Assembly (NCBI GenBank): GCA_922989275.2
Contig: OV277874.1
Span: 17,596,154 to 17,660,153, forward strand
Source: Gari tellinella
Lineage: Eukaryota > Mollusca > Bivalvia > Cardiida > Psammobiidae
Reading direction: 5' to 3'
DNA: 64,000 nucleotides
The translations under genes and the position numbers were made by a program. Numbering within the stretch: position 1 is the stretch's first letter; every line of letters begins with the position of its first letter. A model generated the notes under the pieces. The model was not told the DNA's origin. It saw only the letters and a program-made list of their open reading frames with translations, and ran no database searches. Below, piece by piece: positions 33,432 through 43,940 of this stretch.

Positions 33432-33666
33432 GCAAGACAGCACTACTATTAATTTTGAAAACCAAACAGTTTGGATCTCGACCATACGCCCCGTAACACA
33501 GCGTCTGATTAGAATTTGAATTAGTTGTCACTCATATTAATATTTGTAAAAACAATACATAAGAAATTCAAAAATTCAAAAATAAAAGCTGAGGAAAGAT
33601 TTCAGCAGAAAATATTATGGCAGAGGCTGTTAGACTGGTAATTACGTCAAAATGGCAATGAAAGGG
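33432..33666. mobile_element. TTAA-class hairpin MITE (H type), degenerate, sharing a TTAA
   Basis: Right end CAATGAAAGGG plus TTAA (33667-33670); the left side begins at the TTAA that also closes the preceding element. The core AACAGTTTGGATCTCGACC and its partner arm are diverged. Confidence 0.6.
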
Positions 33667-33848
33667 TTAAAGGATGTAAAAAAGAAACTGCAAATATTTT
33701 GGATTTTGGATTTATATCAGCTGTCTGATCGGAGTGTGCAGCAGTAAACAAATGAAGAGCGACAAGCAGTGTAGACACTGATCATATCTCATGTATTATC
33801 AATGCACAATATATAGTGACTATGTTACACGCCAAAGAGCCATTTTAA

Positions 33849-34049
33849 CCCTTTACCTGATAGCCTATTTCTATTACTTAAGATAGGGGACTACTTAAAG
33901 CAGGTTGAAAGTAAAGCAGAATCTATCATGTGCTAAAATATAGAAAATATTCCCTATAATACATTTTCATTACTGATTAAATTGGAACTATTTTCTTCAG
34001 CGGAGGAATAAATTAAATACGCTAAAAGTCGCTTCTATAAGGTAAAGGG
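33849..34049. mobile_element. TTAA-class MITE (G type), half core
   Basis: TTAA at 33845-33848 and 34050-34053, ends CCCTTTACC and GGTAAAGGG. One arm of the AAAGCAGGTTGAAAG stem survives and the second is lost. Confidence 0.75.
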
Positions 34050-34312
34050 TTAACATTAGAGTACTATTTTATACAACTGAGAAATAGCTATAATTAAGAT
34101 TGCACTAGAAGGAATAAATCAATATTTGAATCAGATGCATCTATTGATGTTAACCTTTCAGTATACCGATGCCTTATACATGTATATACCTATGCCTTTC
34201 TCCCCAACTTTAGTGAAGAGACATATTGTTTTTGTCTAGTCTGTCCATCTGTCTGTCCGTCAAGCTTTGGTTGCCGAACAATAACTTTAGTTTTCATGGG
34301 GGTTCGTGCCCA

Positions 34313-34560
34313 TTTTAGCTCATCTGAGCAGAAAATGTTCAAGTTCAGCTTGGTCAGTCAGTGTCCGTCCATTGTTGCGCGGTGTGTGTCGTGTGTCAAC
34401 AAATTCTTTAAATATCTTCTTCTAAACCATATGTTTGATTGCAACCAAACTTTACATAAATGTTCCATGGACCAAGCGCTTTCAAATTTATCCAAAGAAT
34501 AATTTGAAACAATGAAGAACTCTGGTTGCCATGGCAACCAAAGTGATCAAGAACTGTGCC
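34313..34560 (+). mobile_element. P1-class element, 5' fragment
   Basis: Starts TTTTAGCTCATCTGAGC and includes the palindrome GGTTGCCATGGCAACC at 34524-34539, then breaks off. Confidence 0.5.
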
Positions 34561-34619
34561 ATGGTAAGTGACAAATGCCCCCGAAGTGTTTTGATTGTCA
34601 CTGAAATGTATTCAGTTGG

Positions 34620-35121
34620 CTGCAAAAAAATCATACAGCAGGATTGTTACTCCTTGCTATTGTTGTGATTAAAATGTATATAAAGAAACAAGCTTTTCCA
34701 GATTTTAAACCAAAGTTATGGCCAATGTTGAATTAACTCTATTTGACCTCTAAATCACACTGACCTTTGTCTGACATGACCCAACTATTCTAAGCTAAAG
34801 AATTTCTTAGGTTGAGTACAAATGCCAAATATGAAGTCTATGTCACCTGTAGTTCCAGAGTCATTGCCAATGTTAAATAAACCGTATTTTACCTCTATAG
34901 TCTATATGACTGACCTTTGTTGGACATGACTCAAGTTATACGAGCTCAAAAGCTTTTTGAATTGAGTACACATTCCAAATATAAAATCTATCACATGCAG
35001 TTCCAAAGTTATGGCCAATGTTGACATTATTTATTCAAGATTAAAGCTGTTGACAGTCAAACACACAAACAGACAGAACAAAACCAATATGCCCCGACTT
35101 AGTCGTACGGGGGCATAAAAA
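34620..35121 (-). repeat. ATGCCCC-class repeat (P2), inverted
   Basis: Ends CGTACGGGGGCATAAAAA, the inverse of the P2 start, and holds about three units with TGACCTTTGTCTGACATGAC. Non-coding. Confidence 0.5.
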
Positions 35122-35139
35122 TAAGGAAAATCTGAAATC

Positions 35140-35465
35140 ATAGTACACAGCGGTAAAATATTCGACACTTAGCATCATCTACAGGTCCTCTATCAAGATT
35201 GATCAAATTATTTCCCTGGCGTCAAAAATGGCCTGACATGGGGGTCACAGTTTTACAAAGAATTATATAGTATTACTGTAAAATATTTTAACCTTTTCTC
35301 AAATTCCAAAAGGGTCAGAACTTACATATATGGCACATATAGTTATCATCTACAGATCATCTGTTAAGGTCGTTCGAAGTTGCCCGTCGAGTCAAATTGG
35401 CCCCGCCCCTGTGGGGTCATAGTTTAATATATAAAGTTATATAGTGAATTTTTCAAGCATAGGGG
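35140..35465 (+). repeat. P1-class core fragment
   Basis: About one and a half units related to 22925-23560 (CATCATCTACAGGTCCTCTA, TGGGGTCATAGTTTAA). The following 260 bp show nothing recognisable. Confidence 0.45.
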
Positions 35466-35728
35466 AAGAGCTATTTTTGACATCCAGGGGCAAAAAAATT
35501 TCGCATGTACATTGTTTGTAAAAGACGATTATATTCGTCACTATGACTCGTCCATGCAAAGAGTTAATGCATAGTGGCACCTCTATATTCCTTAATTTTA
35601 GACATGACAACTTTGATATGCTTGCTAATCAAAATAAAAGAATTCAAAACTGGAATTGATAAATGTTTTTGTCTACTTCAGCCTGTATCAGATTTTTAAA
35701 AGATATATATTAAGTGTTAAATATTACA

Positions 35729-35915
35729 GCTTTCCTGGTCCTTTGGAATCACTGATTTCAGCGCATTCACAGTTGAAAGTTGAATTCCGCTTAAGCTGGT
35801 GCTAGGGGGCGTGAGCACTGTTGCATATTTCAGTATTGCTCATGAACAGACTCAATTAAACCGAGTCTGCAATTCTCAGTATTTGCTTTCAAAGGATCTC
35901 CCCTTATTCAGATTT
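35729..35915. repeat. Inverted copy of the repeat at 19480-19682
   Basis: Shares GCTTAAGCTGGTGCTAGGGG and TGAACAGACTCAATTAAACC with the other copy on the opposite strand. The unassigned interval to 36165 shows no feature. Confidence 0.5.
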
Positions 35916-36168
35916 CCTAATAACATCATGACATTATGTCCGATTTATTGCAAAATGCCCCTCTGCCTTGCTGCAAAGACCTTTGGGTGTCATTAGGTAT
36001 ACAAGGATGATTTAAAGACACTCATGTGTTGGTCAATACTCTAGATTATGTAATATGAACTGTCAAACAAGGCAGACCCGATAATACACTGCATATTTAC
36101 GGCTTCTTAACAGGGTTTACACTGTTTGCTAATGTTTACCTTGTAGATAATAGGTATCAATGGTTTAA

Positions 36169-36390
36169 TCAATTACTCCATAGTCTGTTTCTAGTTATAA
36201 GGACAGGTTACCGTTTAAAGCAGGTTGAAAGTAAAGCCCCTTAACGGGTGTTCTGCTTTACTTTCAACCTGCTTTAAGCTATCATCTGCTAGGATATAGA
36301 CTATATATTCATGAAAACTTGAAACTATTTTCTTCAGTGAGTGGAGGAATACATTAAAAGTGTAAAAAGGAGAATTTATGTCGCAATAGG
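36169..36390. mobile_element. TTAA-class hairpin MITE (J type)
   Basis: TTAA at 36165-36168 and 36391-36394; start TCAATTACTCCATAG; central stem AAAGCAGGTTGAAAGTAAAG with complement at 36216-36278. Confidence 0.75.
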
Positions 36391-36649
36391 TTAAGAACAT
36401 GAAACCTTTTGAATTCATAGCTGAAAAAATATTGCCTACCCAGAAATGATCACAACATCTTATTTCATTGAAGCTAGAAATCGGGGGCTGCTAGCCTCTA
36501 ATGATGTGACTTCTTTTATCTTTAGGCAAGGGTCCTGTTCTGTCTATTGTACTTTGATACTGGTATGAAAAGCCTATAAATATCAATAAACCTGTCAGTG
36601 GTAAGACTGAGAGAAACTCGGGAAAGTTACAGTAAAGTGTAGGACATTC

Positions 36650-36970
36650 AAAATTTGGTGTGTGAGTACATCTGTGGATGGCCGAGTATCACATACCACT
36701 TACATGTCACTTTTTGTGTGACCTTGACCTTTGACCTCGAATTAGCAAAAACTTGTCAGTGGCATATCTCCTATACCTTACAAGCTAGGGATTCTAAATT
36801 GTGGTGTTAGTACATCTTAGGATAGCGGAGTGTCACATACCACTTTCAGGTCACAGTGCGTGTGACCTTGTCCTTTGAATTCGATTTTAAAAAAAGCTTT
36901 TCAACGTTGAGAGTGACCTAGGGTCCTTATTTACTAAAGTTTGACCCACGGATGGCCTTTTTCTCAGCTA
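36650..36970 (+). repeat. ATGCC-class core fragment
   Basis: Units matching 16780-17090 (GTACATCTGTGGATGG, GACCTTGACCTTTGACC). The preceding 36395-36650 has nothing recognisable. Confidence 0.45.
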
Positions 36971-37242
36971 TCATAGTCGTCAAAGGTTCCGATTTTAATG
37001 GTAAGAATCGACTCCTGGTTCATTTTTAACACTATCAACATTTCATGTTACACCCTTTTTACATTGTCTGCATTGTTTTTCCGCCAAAAATGCATTTAAA
37101 ACACTTTGTCTTATCATGTTCAACATCTGTGTTATTATGTTACAACGCAGTTTCATCTTGTCAAAATGTAGTGTTAACTTGTCTATACGGTATGTTATCA
37201 TGTTCAATGAACGTGTTGTTATGTCAAAATGCAGATAACATA

Positions 37243-37488
37243 CAGTGGAGAATCTGTTATTCTTTCCCGTTTAAACGCAAACGTACGCAAACGCAAAACA
37301 CTAAAACGTAGAAAAGTACAACTTTTGGACAATTCTGATAATTCATGTTTATCTTGGTGGCAAACAGTTTGGAGCCTGATCAGACGCCGGGTTACCCGGC
37401 GTCTGATCTGGCTCCAAACTGTTTGCACTGCAAATAATAGTTTTAGCGTAAACGCGTTTATTGGGAAAGAATAACGTTTTCTCCACTG
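37243..37488 (+). mobile_element. Family A MITE
   Basis: 246 bp, the same length as the 17459 copy and nearly identical. Left TA is present; the right flank is TC instead of TA. The right TIR reads ACGTTTTCTCCACTG, slightly different from the left one. Confidence 0.85.
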
Positions 37489-37532
37489 TCACCCGTGACG
37501 ACTGTACTTGTTTCATAAAATGTTACAAAGCT

Positions 37533-37775
37533 GGGGCCTGTCTTACTAAACGTCGTACGACAAATGTTGTCGTAAGTCAGTTTCTAAAATTCTAAATTAT
37601 TACTTATTTTCCAATCAAATCCTTTCTTGTCACATCTCTTTGGAATCGTCTTGAAAAGACGATTCCAAAGAGATGTAACAAGACAGGATTAGATGGAGAA
37701 AACAGAAGTTAGGCGTATTTTAATGTTATGACTTACGACCATTTTTATCGTACGACGTTTCGTAAGACAGGCCCC
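37533..37775. mobile_element. MITE with GGGGCCTGTCTTACTAAACG ends
   Basis: The left end GGGGCCTGTCTTACTAAACG is matched by the inverse ending AAGACAGGCCCC. The central hairpin ATCTCTTTGGAATCGTCTT folds at 37631-37676. The related element at 50505-50746 shares the hairpin. Confidence 0.7.
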
Positions 37776-37804
37776 TGTTGACTTGAGTCTAAACTCGTTC
37801 CAAA

Positions 37805-39020
37805 GCATTTGATTGGTCAGATTTGAGCCTAGTTTTTATCTCAGCAATATGAGGTCAACTGATATGGATTCAAAAATGAATAAACTTTATATTCTGTATA
37901 GGTTTTACTACCATCATAATAGGAGGGGACGTTTCTATTTTTGCTGAGTGTATTTTCGATGCAACCACATACTGTCAGATGCGTTATAAAAAGGATTTTC
38001 TCAAACGAAGATCAAAACAATTACCTTTCTAAAAAGTGATATTGACGTCACTGGCAAAAGCTGACTGTTCAGCCACTATTCGATAATTTTTCAAGTGTAC
38101 ATGGCTAACAAATAAATTTAAAAATATGCTAGGCTAATAGCTACTACATTAGCTACTATGATATAGCATAACAGGTAAACAATGTAATCTGGGATCTAGA
38201 CGTTGACGTCAATAGCCGTTACGTTATGCCAATGTTTTTAAATTAAACTAATTATAGAAGCTATAGTGAAGATACTCACGGGTATTTTAAGAAGAAATGT
38301 AACGCAAAAGGCGTTTTTTTTCTCTCGTTAAAATGTACGGTTCGTTTTTAGTGATATCATGGTTTAGCAATTCTGCTACTTTTCATTTTGACCCCTACCT
38401 TGGTTGCATTGAAATTAAATAACCATTATCGTGTCGAAATTATCGCAATGCCACAATCATCAAAGTGTGAGATTCATGGAACTTTTGATACCGAATAGGT
38501 CATAGTTCATCAATCAGTATATCGTGCATAGCGTGGCAAACTCAGTTACACTTTCTTTTGCGTTTGAGTATGTACTTATACTAATTTCAGTCGTATTTGT
38601 ATGTTTCAGGTATCTGCACCATTCAGCAATAGACGATACGTAATGAACTAATTTAACGGTAAAGTTTACTGAAATACATGAAGGAGAACTACGATCACCA
38701 CATCCAAAATACGGAAGTAATACACTGTCACAATCAGAGCATAGACTGGAACATCAGACCAAATACATGGATAGCATCTTACAAACCTAACAAACTTAAA
38801 GAGACATTAACGAAGAAACAACACACGATTGGGTACCGAACTGTAGACATGATACCAAGTACCCTTATAATGTATAAAAAGTAGTTTACTTAGTACTAGA
38901 GTACTTGCGATAAGCATTATAAGGTAACATACAGAAAGCATGGCTCAACGGTGAAAGATACAATAAATGTAATTTGTGTGGAGCTTTATTTCAACACAAA
39001 CGTAATTTGAATGTGCATAT
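37805..39020 (+). other. Upstream flank and conserved ZNF leader, copy 3
   Basis: 37850-38600 is collinear with 60730-61500, not with the upstream flanks of copies 1 and 2. From about 38500 the sequence instead tracks copy 1: shared AACTCAGTTACACTTTC, an almost identical 68-codon frame at 38678-38884, and the same 83-bp loss. TTTGTATGTTTCAG ends near 38610. An ATTGACGTCACTGGC block (38041-38055) is conserved with 60965 and may be regulatory. Confidence 0.5.
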
Positions 39021-40748
39021 ATGAACATGCATGCTGGAGAAAAAGCTTGCAAGTGTGATGCTTGTGGAAAGTCATTTTCTTGTAAAAGTAAATTAAGTAG
39101 GCATTTGAGGATACATACCGGAGAGAAACCTTACAAGTGTGAAGCTTGTGGAAATTCATTTTCAGCTACAGCTCATTTTACTGAACGTTCAAGGACACAT
39201 ACAGGTGAGATACCTTACAAGTGTGAAGCTTGTGGAAAGTTATTTGCAGCTAAATCTCATTTAACTGAGCTTTTAAGGGCACAAACAAGTGAGAGACCTT
39301 ACAAATGTGACGTTTGTGGAAAATCGTTTTCTTTTAAAAGTAAATTAAGTAGGCATTTGAGGATACATACTAGAGAGAAACCATTCAAGTGTGAAGCTTG
39401 TGAAAAGTCGTTTTCTAGTAAAGGTTGTTTAACTACGCATACAAGGGTACACACAGGAGAGAAACCTTACAAGTGTGATGTATGTGGAAAGTCATTTTCC
39501 TTGAGAGGTCATTTAACTGGGCATTTGAGGACACACACCGGCGAGAAGCCTTACAAGTGTGATATTTGTGAAATGTCGTTTTCCATTACAAGTAATTTAA
39601 ATAGGCATTTGAGGATACATACAGGAGAGAAACCTTACAAGTGTGAAGCATGTGGAAAGTGGTTCTCTAGTAAAGGTAGTTTAAATGCGCATACAAGGGT
39701 ACACACAGGAGCGAAACCTTACAAGTGTGTTGTGTGTGAAAAGTCGTTTGCTCTAAAAAGTACTTTAACTGGTCACATGAAGACACATACAGGAGAAAAA
39801 CCGTTTAAGTGTAATGTTTGCGGGAAATCATTTGCTTCTAAAGATCAGGTAACTTCACATTCAAGAACACATACTGGAGAGAAACCTTACAAGTGTGAGG
39901 TGTGTGGAAAGTCGTTCGCTAATTACAGTAATTATAAGGTGCATATGCGAATACATACAGGAGAGAAACCTTATAAGTGTGATGTGTGTGGAAAGTCATT
40001 TTCTCATAAAAGTCATTTAACTCGTCATTTGATGGTACACAGTGAAGAGAGGCCTTACACGTGTAATTTGTGTGGTAATTCGTATAAGGATAATACAACT
40101 TTAACTGAGCATTTCAGGACTCATACAGGTGAAAGACCATACAAGTGTGATGTGTGTGAAGCATCGTTTGCAAGGAACGGAAATTTAACTGAGCACTTAA
40201 AGATACATACAGGACGATCAAAGCTCCATAAGTGTGATGTATGCGGAAAGTCTTTGATCAGTAAAGATCATTTAAGTAGGCATTTGAGGATACATACCGG
40301 AGAGAAACCTTACAAATGTTACGCGTGTGGAGAATCGTATCGTTATAAACGTGATTTAACAAGGCATTCTAGGATTCATACTGGAGAAAAACCTGCACAC
40401 ACATGCGATATATGTGATAAATCATTTAATGATAAAAGTAGTTTGACTTCGCATGCGAGGATACATACTGGAGAGAAACCTTTCAAGTGTGATATTTGTG
40501 GAGTTTCATTTAAAGATAAAAATGGGTTGACTTCGCATTTGATAGTACATACCGACGAGCGACCTTATAAATGTGATCTTTGTGGACGTTCATTTAGTCA
40601 CAAAATTTCCTTGGTTAGGCATTTGAAGACTCACTATGGAGTTCAGCCCTACAGTTGCAGTATTTGTGGACTGAAATGTAACGAGTCGGGACAGCTAATT
40701 AAACATCTGAGTAAACATAGAGGAAAGAGAAAGAAAATACAAATGTGA
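39021..40748 (+). CDS. C2H2 zinc-finger array protein, copy 3 (20 fingers, two defective)
   Basis: 575 codons from ATG, 20 C2H2 units. Finger 1 is identical to copy 1; fingers 12-20 track copy 2. Finger 2 has Arg for the first zinc His (FTERSRTH) and finger 3 has lost both (LTELLRAQ), so neither should fold normally. Finger 15 (CGKSLISKDHL) and finger 20 (CGLKCNESGQL) have lost the core Phe. The linker after finger 4 is TREKP. The C-terminus is basic (HRGKRKKIQM). The start is ATG because the upstream finger frame is shifted, as in copy 1. Probably a nuclear DNA-binding protein, possibly under relaxed constraint. Confidence 0.85.
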   Translation: MNMHAGEKACKCDACGKSFSCKSKLSRHLRIHTGEKPYKCEACGNSFSATAHFTERSRTHTGEIPYKCEACGKLFAAKSHLTELLRAQTSERPYKCDVCGKSFSFKSKLSRHLRIHTREKPFKCEACEKSFSSKGCLTTHTRVHTGEKPYKCDVCGKSFSLRGHLTGHLRTHTGEKPYKCDICEMSFSITSNLNRHLRIHTGEKPYKCEACGKWFSSKGSLNAHTRVHTGAKPYKCVVCEKSFALKSTLTGHMKTHTGEKPFKCNVCGKSFASKDQVTSHSRTHTGEKPYKCEVCGKSFANYSNYKVHMRIHTGEKPYKCDVCGKSFSHKSHLTRHLMVHSEERPYTCNLCGNSYKDNTTLTEHFRTHTGERPYKCDVCEASFARNGNLTEHLKIHTGRSKLHKCDVCGKSLISKDHLSRHLRIHTGEKPYKCYACGESYRYKRDLTRHSRIHTGEKPAHTCDICDKSFNDKSSLTSHARIHTGEKPFKCDICGVSFKDKNGLTSHLIVHTDERPYKCDLCGRSFSHKISLVRHLKTHYGVQPYSCSICGLKCNESGQLIKHLSKHRGKRKKIQM

Positions 40749-40815
40749 TTGTTGGTGGAGGTTCATTCTCTTTGGATGGACGCACTAGCTGACTGTGACA
40801 CAAATATGTTATATA

Positions 40816-41571
40816 CAGTGCTCCCTCTCAACAATGGCATCCAAACAGTGATACCCTCCTTACAACGACCATTGCCGCTGTTCCCCCAAACAAGACATTT
40901 ATGTCCAACCTTTTCATGGCTGCAAAACTGTCGGCTTAAATATGTCGTCTGCTGCCTTTCTCAAAATGGAGATTTTGATTCAATGATAATGACGAGTGAC
41001 AAACAGCTTAAACCAAGATCAGTCGCTGGGTTATGCAGCGTCTGATCTGGGTTCAATCTGTTTGCAAATGTAAGCAAAGTCCGTAGTAAACTTTAAAAAA
41101 AAAAGAGGTATGGAATTTGATGGTTGTTTATTATACATAGGTACGATTAGACCACGTACGTGGTACGAGTTGACCATTATAGTGGGTACGAAATGGTTTG
41201 GGTTCGATTTTATTGGTACGAAATTACCAAGATGTGGGTACGAAATGGTTTGGGTACAATTTGGTTTGGGTACGAAATTGCTTATACCCAGTAACATCAA
41301 AGGGTTTAATTCAGAAGTATATATCTATCTGGATCTCTAGATATATCTTACAACTGTAGTATTTGTGGAAAGTTAACTCGGCATAGTACTGTATATTTGA
41401 GGTCACACAAAGATGCTGTGTAAACTGTGTTGATTAGCATTTAATCTTTTATTATTTTACCTCATACTACTACTAGATATGTGACGTCATACCCTAGTAC
41501 GGCAGCTTAACTAACTCAGTGTCTCACACACTCATCTGTCTCCATTTGGTTGTTGTAGAAAGGGAGCACTG
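40816..41571 (-). mobile_element. Family B composite MITE carrying a zinc-finger relic
   Basis: CAGTGCTCCCTCTCAACAAT at the left and GAAAGGGAGCACTG at the right, TA on both sides. The palindrome AACAGCTTAAACCAAGATCAG is near 41003-41065. It is about 390 bp longer than sister copies; the extra part (about 41085-41510) holds GGTACGAAATGGTTTGGG repeats, a foldback-MITE end and a zinc-finger relic. It starts 68 bp after the copy 3 stop codon. Confidence 0.7.
41346..41423 (+). pseudogene. Zinc-finger relic downstream of copy 3
   Basis: Encodes SYNCSICGKLTRHSTVYLRS then HKDAV and a stop. The CxxC and a helix-like part remain. It is preceded by a foldback-MITE end (41302-41340), as is the relic after copy 2. 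Confidence 0.6.
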
Positions 41572-41619
41572 TAAATGGAGGCTTATATACAAACACGTAA
41601 ATGATTCAGTATTCAAAAG

Positions 41620-41969
41620 CAGTGAAACCCTTCTAAACCGGACATATGAGGGGACAACGAAAATGTCCTGTTTAGAAGGGTTTCCGGTTTAGAAGGGTTT
41701 AAACCCATAGCTTGTTTCTAGTATGAAAGATAGCTGATAACTTAAAGCAGGTTGAAAGTAAAGCAGGATGCGCTTTCATGCGCATTCTGCTTTACTTCCA
41801 AACCTGATTTAAGCTGTCATCTGCTATAGAAAATAGAAAGCAGGAGTAAAAAGGCATATTTATGGTGTAATGGGTCATAATAAAGGAGGTTTGGAAACGG
41901 GACCAACGTTTTTGTCCGGTTTAGAGGGAATTCCGGTATTTAGAGGTTCCGGTTTAGAGGGTTTCACTG
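41620..41969. mobile_element. Family C composite MITE (CAGTGAAACCC ends, J-type core)
   Basis: Outer ends CAGTGAAACCCTTCTAAACC and its inverse, TA on the right. Internally, a TTAA-class J element (AACCCATAGC to GGTGTAATGGG) with a hairpin AAAGCAGGTTGAAAGTAAAG occupies about 41703-41873. The same inner junctions occur in the two other family C copies. Confidence 0.8.
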
Positions 41970-42033
41970 TATATTTTCAAATGTAGCAAACAATGACAGA
42001 CTCCGTCGGGATTCGACAACCGTGTGGAGAAGG

Positions 42034-42397
42034 CCCTCCAAACTGGAACCTCTAAATACTGGAATTTCTCTCTAAACCGGACAAAAACTTTGGCCCTATT
42101 TTCAACACTTCTTTATTTTTCCCATTACACTTTAAATACACCTTTTAATGTCTTTGGTTTATTCCTACACTGAAGAAATTAGTTTTTACATTAGCAGATT
42201 ATAGCTTAAAGCATGTTGAAAGTAAAGCAGAATGCGCTTTAAGGCTCATTCTGCTTTACGTTCAACCTGCTTTAAGTGGCCAGCTATCTTCCATTCTAGA
42301 AACAAGTTATTTGGTAATGGGTTAAAACCCCTCTAAACTGGAAACCGCTCTAAACCGGAATTTTTGTTTTCCCCACACATGTCCGGTCTAACTGTAT
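42034..42397. mobile_element. Family C composite MITE, reversed, ends eroded
   Basis: CTCTAAATACTGGAATTTC and CTCTAAACCGGACAAAAAC at the left; the inner J element runs from CCCATTACAC to GGTAATGGG followed by TTAA (about 42120-42325), with hairpin AAAGTAAAGCAGAATGCGC; the right arm CTCTAAACCGGAATTTTTG follows. Confidence 0.7.
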
Positions 42398-42421
42398 TCC
42401 ATTGTATTTGAATTGTATGTA

Positions 42422-42668
42422 CTGTGGAGAAAACGTTATTCTTTCCCAATAAACGCGTTTACGCTAAAACTACTATTTCAAGTGCAAACAGTTTGGAGCC
42501 AGATCAGACGCCGGGTAACCCGTCGTCTGATCAGGCTCCAAACTGTTTGCCATTCAGCTTAATATCAATAGTCAGAATTGTCAAAAAGTTGTTATTGTCT
42601 ACATTTTAGTGTTTTGCGTTTGCGTTTCGTTTGCGTTTAAACGGGAAAGAATAACGTTTTCTCCACTG
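42422..42668 (-). mobile_element. Family A MITE, reversed
   Basis: Starts CTGTGGAGAAAACGTTATTC and ends with the inverse, with TA on both sides. Core GTTTGGAGCCAGATCAGACG. It lies 20 bp from the next element. Confidence 0.85.
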
Positions 42669-42688
42669 TAGCTAAGTTACACCCTTAA

Positions 42689-42931
42689 CCCATTATCCCC
42701 TGAAACTTCCAATGGACAATTCCAGTTTGCAATAAAGGATGGTCCATTTCAGACAATTTAGGGTTGTTTTTTGTAATAAATTGCAAAATGACAAACAGTG
42801 AAGTCCCTGATCAGAGGGCTCCTGCAGGAGCCCTCTGATCAGGGACTTCACTGTTTGCATTGGACAAGTGTACTCTTCACAGGTACACATTTGGTAAAAG
42901 ACGCATATATGCGTCACTAGGGCTCAATGAG
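42689..42931. mobile_element. TTAA-class hairpin MITE (F type), near-perfect core
   Basis: TTAA on both sides (42685-42688, 42932-42935), ends CCCATTATCCCCTG and CTAGGGCTCAATGAG. The core is an almost uninterrupted palindrome of about 66 bp (42793-42858) centred on GGGCTCCTGCAGGAGCCC. Confidence 0.85.
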
Positions 42932-43044
42932 TTAAAAGACATTTGTTAACAGTGACTACCCTGACGAGAAGTTTCTTGCTGTAGCGTCTCACCACGGTCA
43001 GCACAGTTGGCTATTTCACTGCCAAGTTCTATTGTCTGGTTTAA

Positions 43045-43317
43045 CCCTCTTACCGCCAAAATATCGTCTGCATTAGAAGTGTCGTCTGCAATATTTTTAA
43101 AGTCAGGGCTTTTTTGACTGAATAAATGACGATACGATTGCGTAACGCAGCATCTGATCAGGATCGAAACTGTTTGACGCTCGTTTTGAAATCTCTTCAG
43201 TTACGAGACTGCCTTTCTTTAACTTTGAAACGACATTGCATACAACAAAATTGAAGCAAACGACAATGAAACGGTGAATGGGGTAAAAATATCCCGAATA
43301 ATTTGATCATGAAAGGG
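43045..43317. mobile_element. TTAA-class MITE (H type), worn core
   Basis: TTAA at 43041-43044 and 43318-43321, ends CCCTCTTACC and CATGAAAGGG. GATCAGGATCGAAACTGTTTG survives from one hairpin arm. GTCGTCTGCA and GCAAACGACAATG lie subterminally. Confidence 0.7.
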
Positions 43318-43387
43318 TTAAGATTGTGTTACTGGATATAGAGGTGACAAATGTCTGTGTTTGGACAACTGTGAAATGTCGGGTTCA

Positions 43388-43579
43388 CAAGGCTCCAGAT
43401 AAGAGGGGTGAACTGAACAAATCCAACCTTTTTTCACTTATTTCAGCACCAAATCCTATGGTGTTACTACTCATTAGAATTGTCTCGAAGAGACTATTCT
43501 AATGAGTAGTGACACCATAGGGTTTAATGCAGAAATAAAGATTTTAGTTTTTGAAATACCCCCCTTTATCTTGAGCTCG
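43388..43579 (+). mobile_element. Foldback MITE with GGGTTCA target duplication
   Basis: GGGTTCA at 43381-43387 and 43580-43586; ends CAAGGCTCCAGATAAG and ATCTTGAGCTCG; central CTCATTAGAATTGTCTC hairpin. Confidence 0.8.
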
Positions 43580-43640
43580 GGGTTCAGTCTGGTAGCTGTA
43601 CAAAGTGCAGACCTTGTTATTGCGGGAATGGCGGTAAATA

Positions 43641-43886
43641 CAGTGGAGAATCTGTTATTCTTTCCCGTTTAAACGCAAACGTACGCAAACGCAAAGCACT
43701 AAAACGTAGAAACGAACAATTTTTGGACAATTCTGATAATTCTTGTTTATCTTGGTGGCAAACAGTTTGGAGCCTGATCAGACGCCGGGTTACCCGGCGT
43801 CTGATCTGGCTCCAAACTGTTTGCACTGCAAATAATAGTTTTAGCGTAAACGCGTTTATTGGGAAAGAATAACAGATTCTCCACTG
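43641..43886 (+). mobile_element. Family A MITE
   Basis: 246 bp, almost identical to 17459-17704; TA on both sides; TIR CAGTGGAGAATCTGTTATTC. Confidence 0.9.
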
Positions 43887-43940
43887 TACATAAATAATGT
43901 TAAAATGTTATATCTGACACGCGGGACCCACTACGTATTA

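Noticed and set aside
41730..41820. Rho-independent terminators or miRNA precursors at the many perfect hairpins
   Set aside because: The hairpins sit at the centre of TIR elements and recur in dozens; this is not bacterial DNA, and miRNA processing cannot be judged without small-RNA data.
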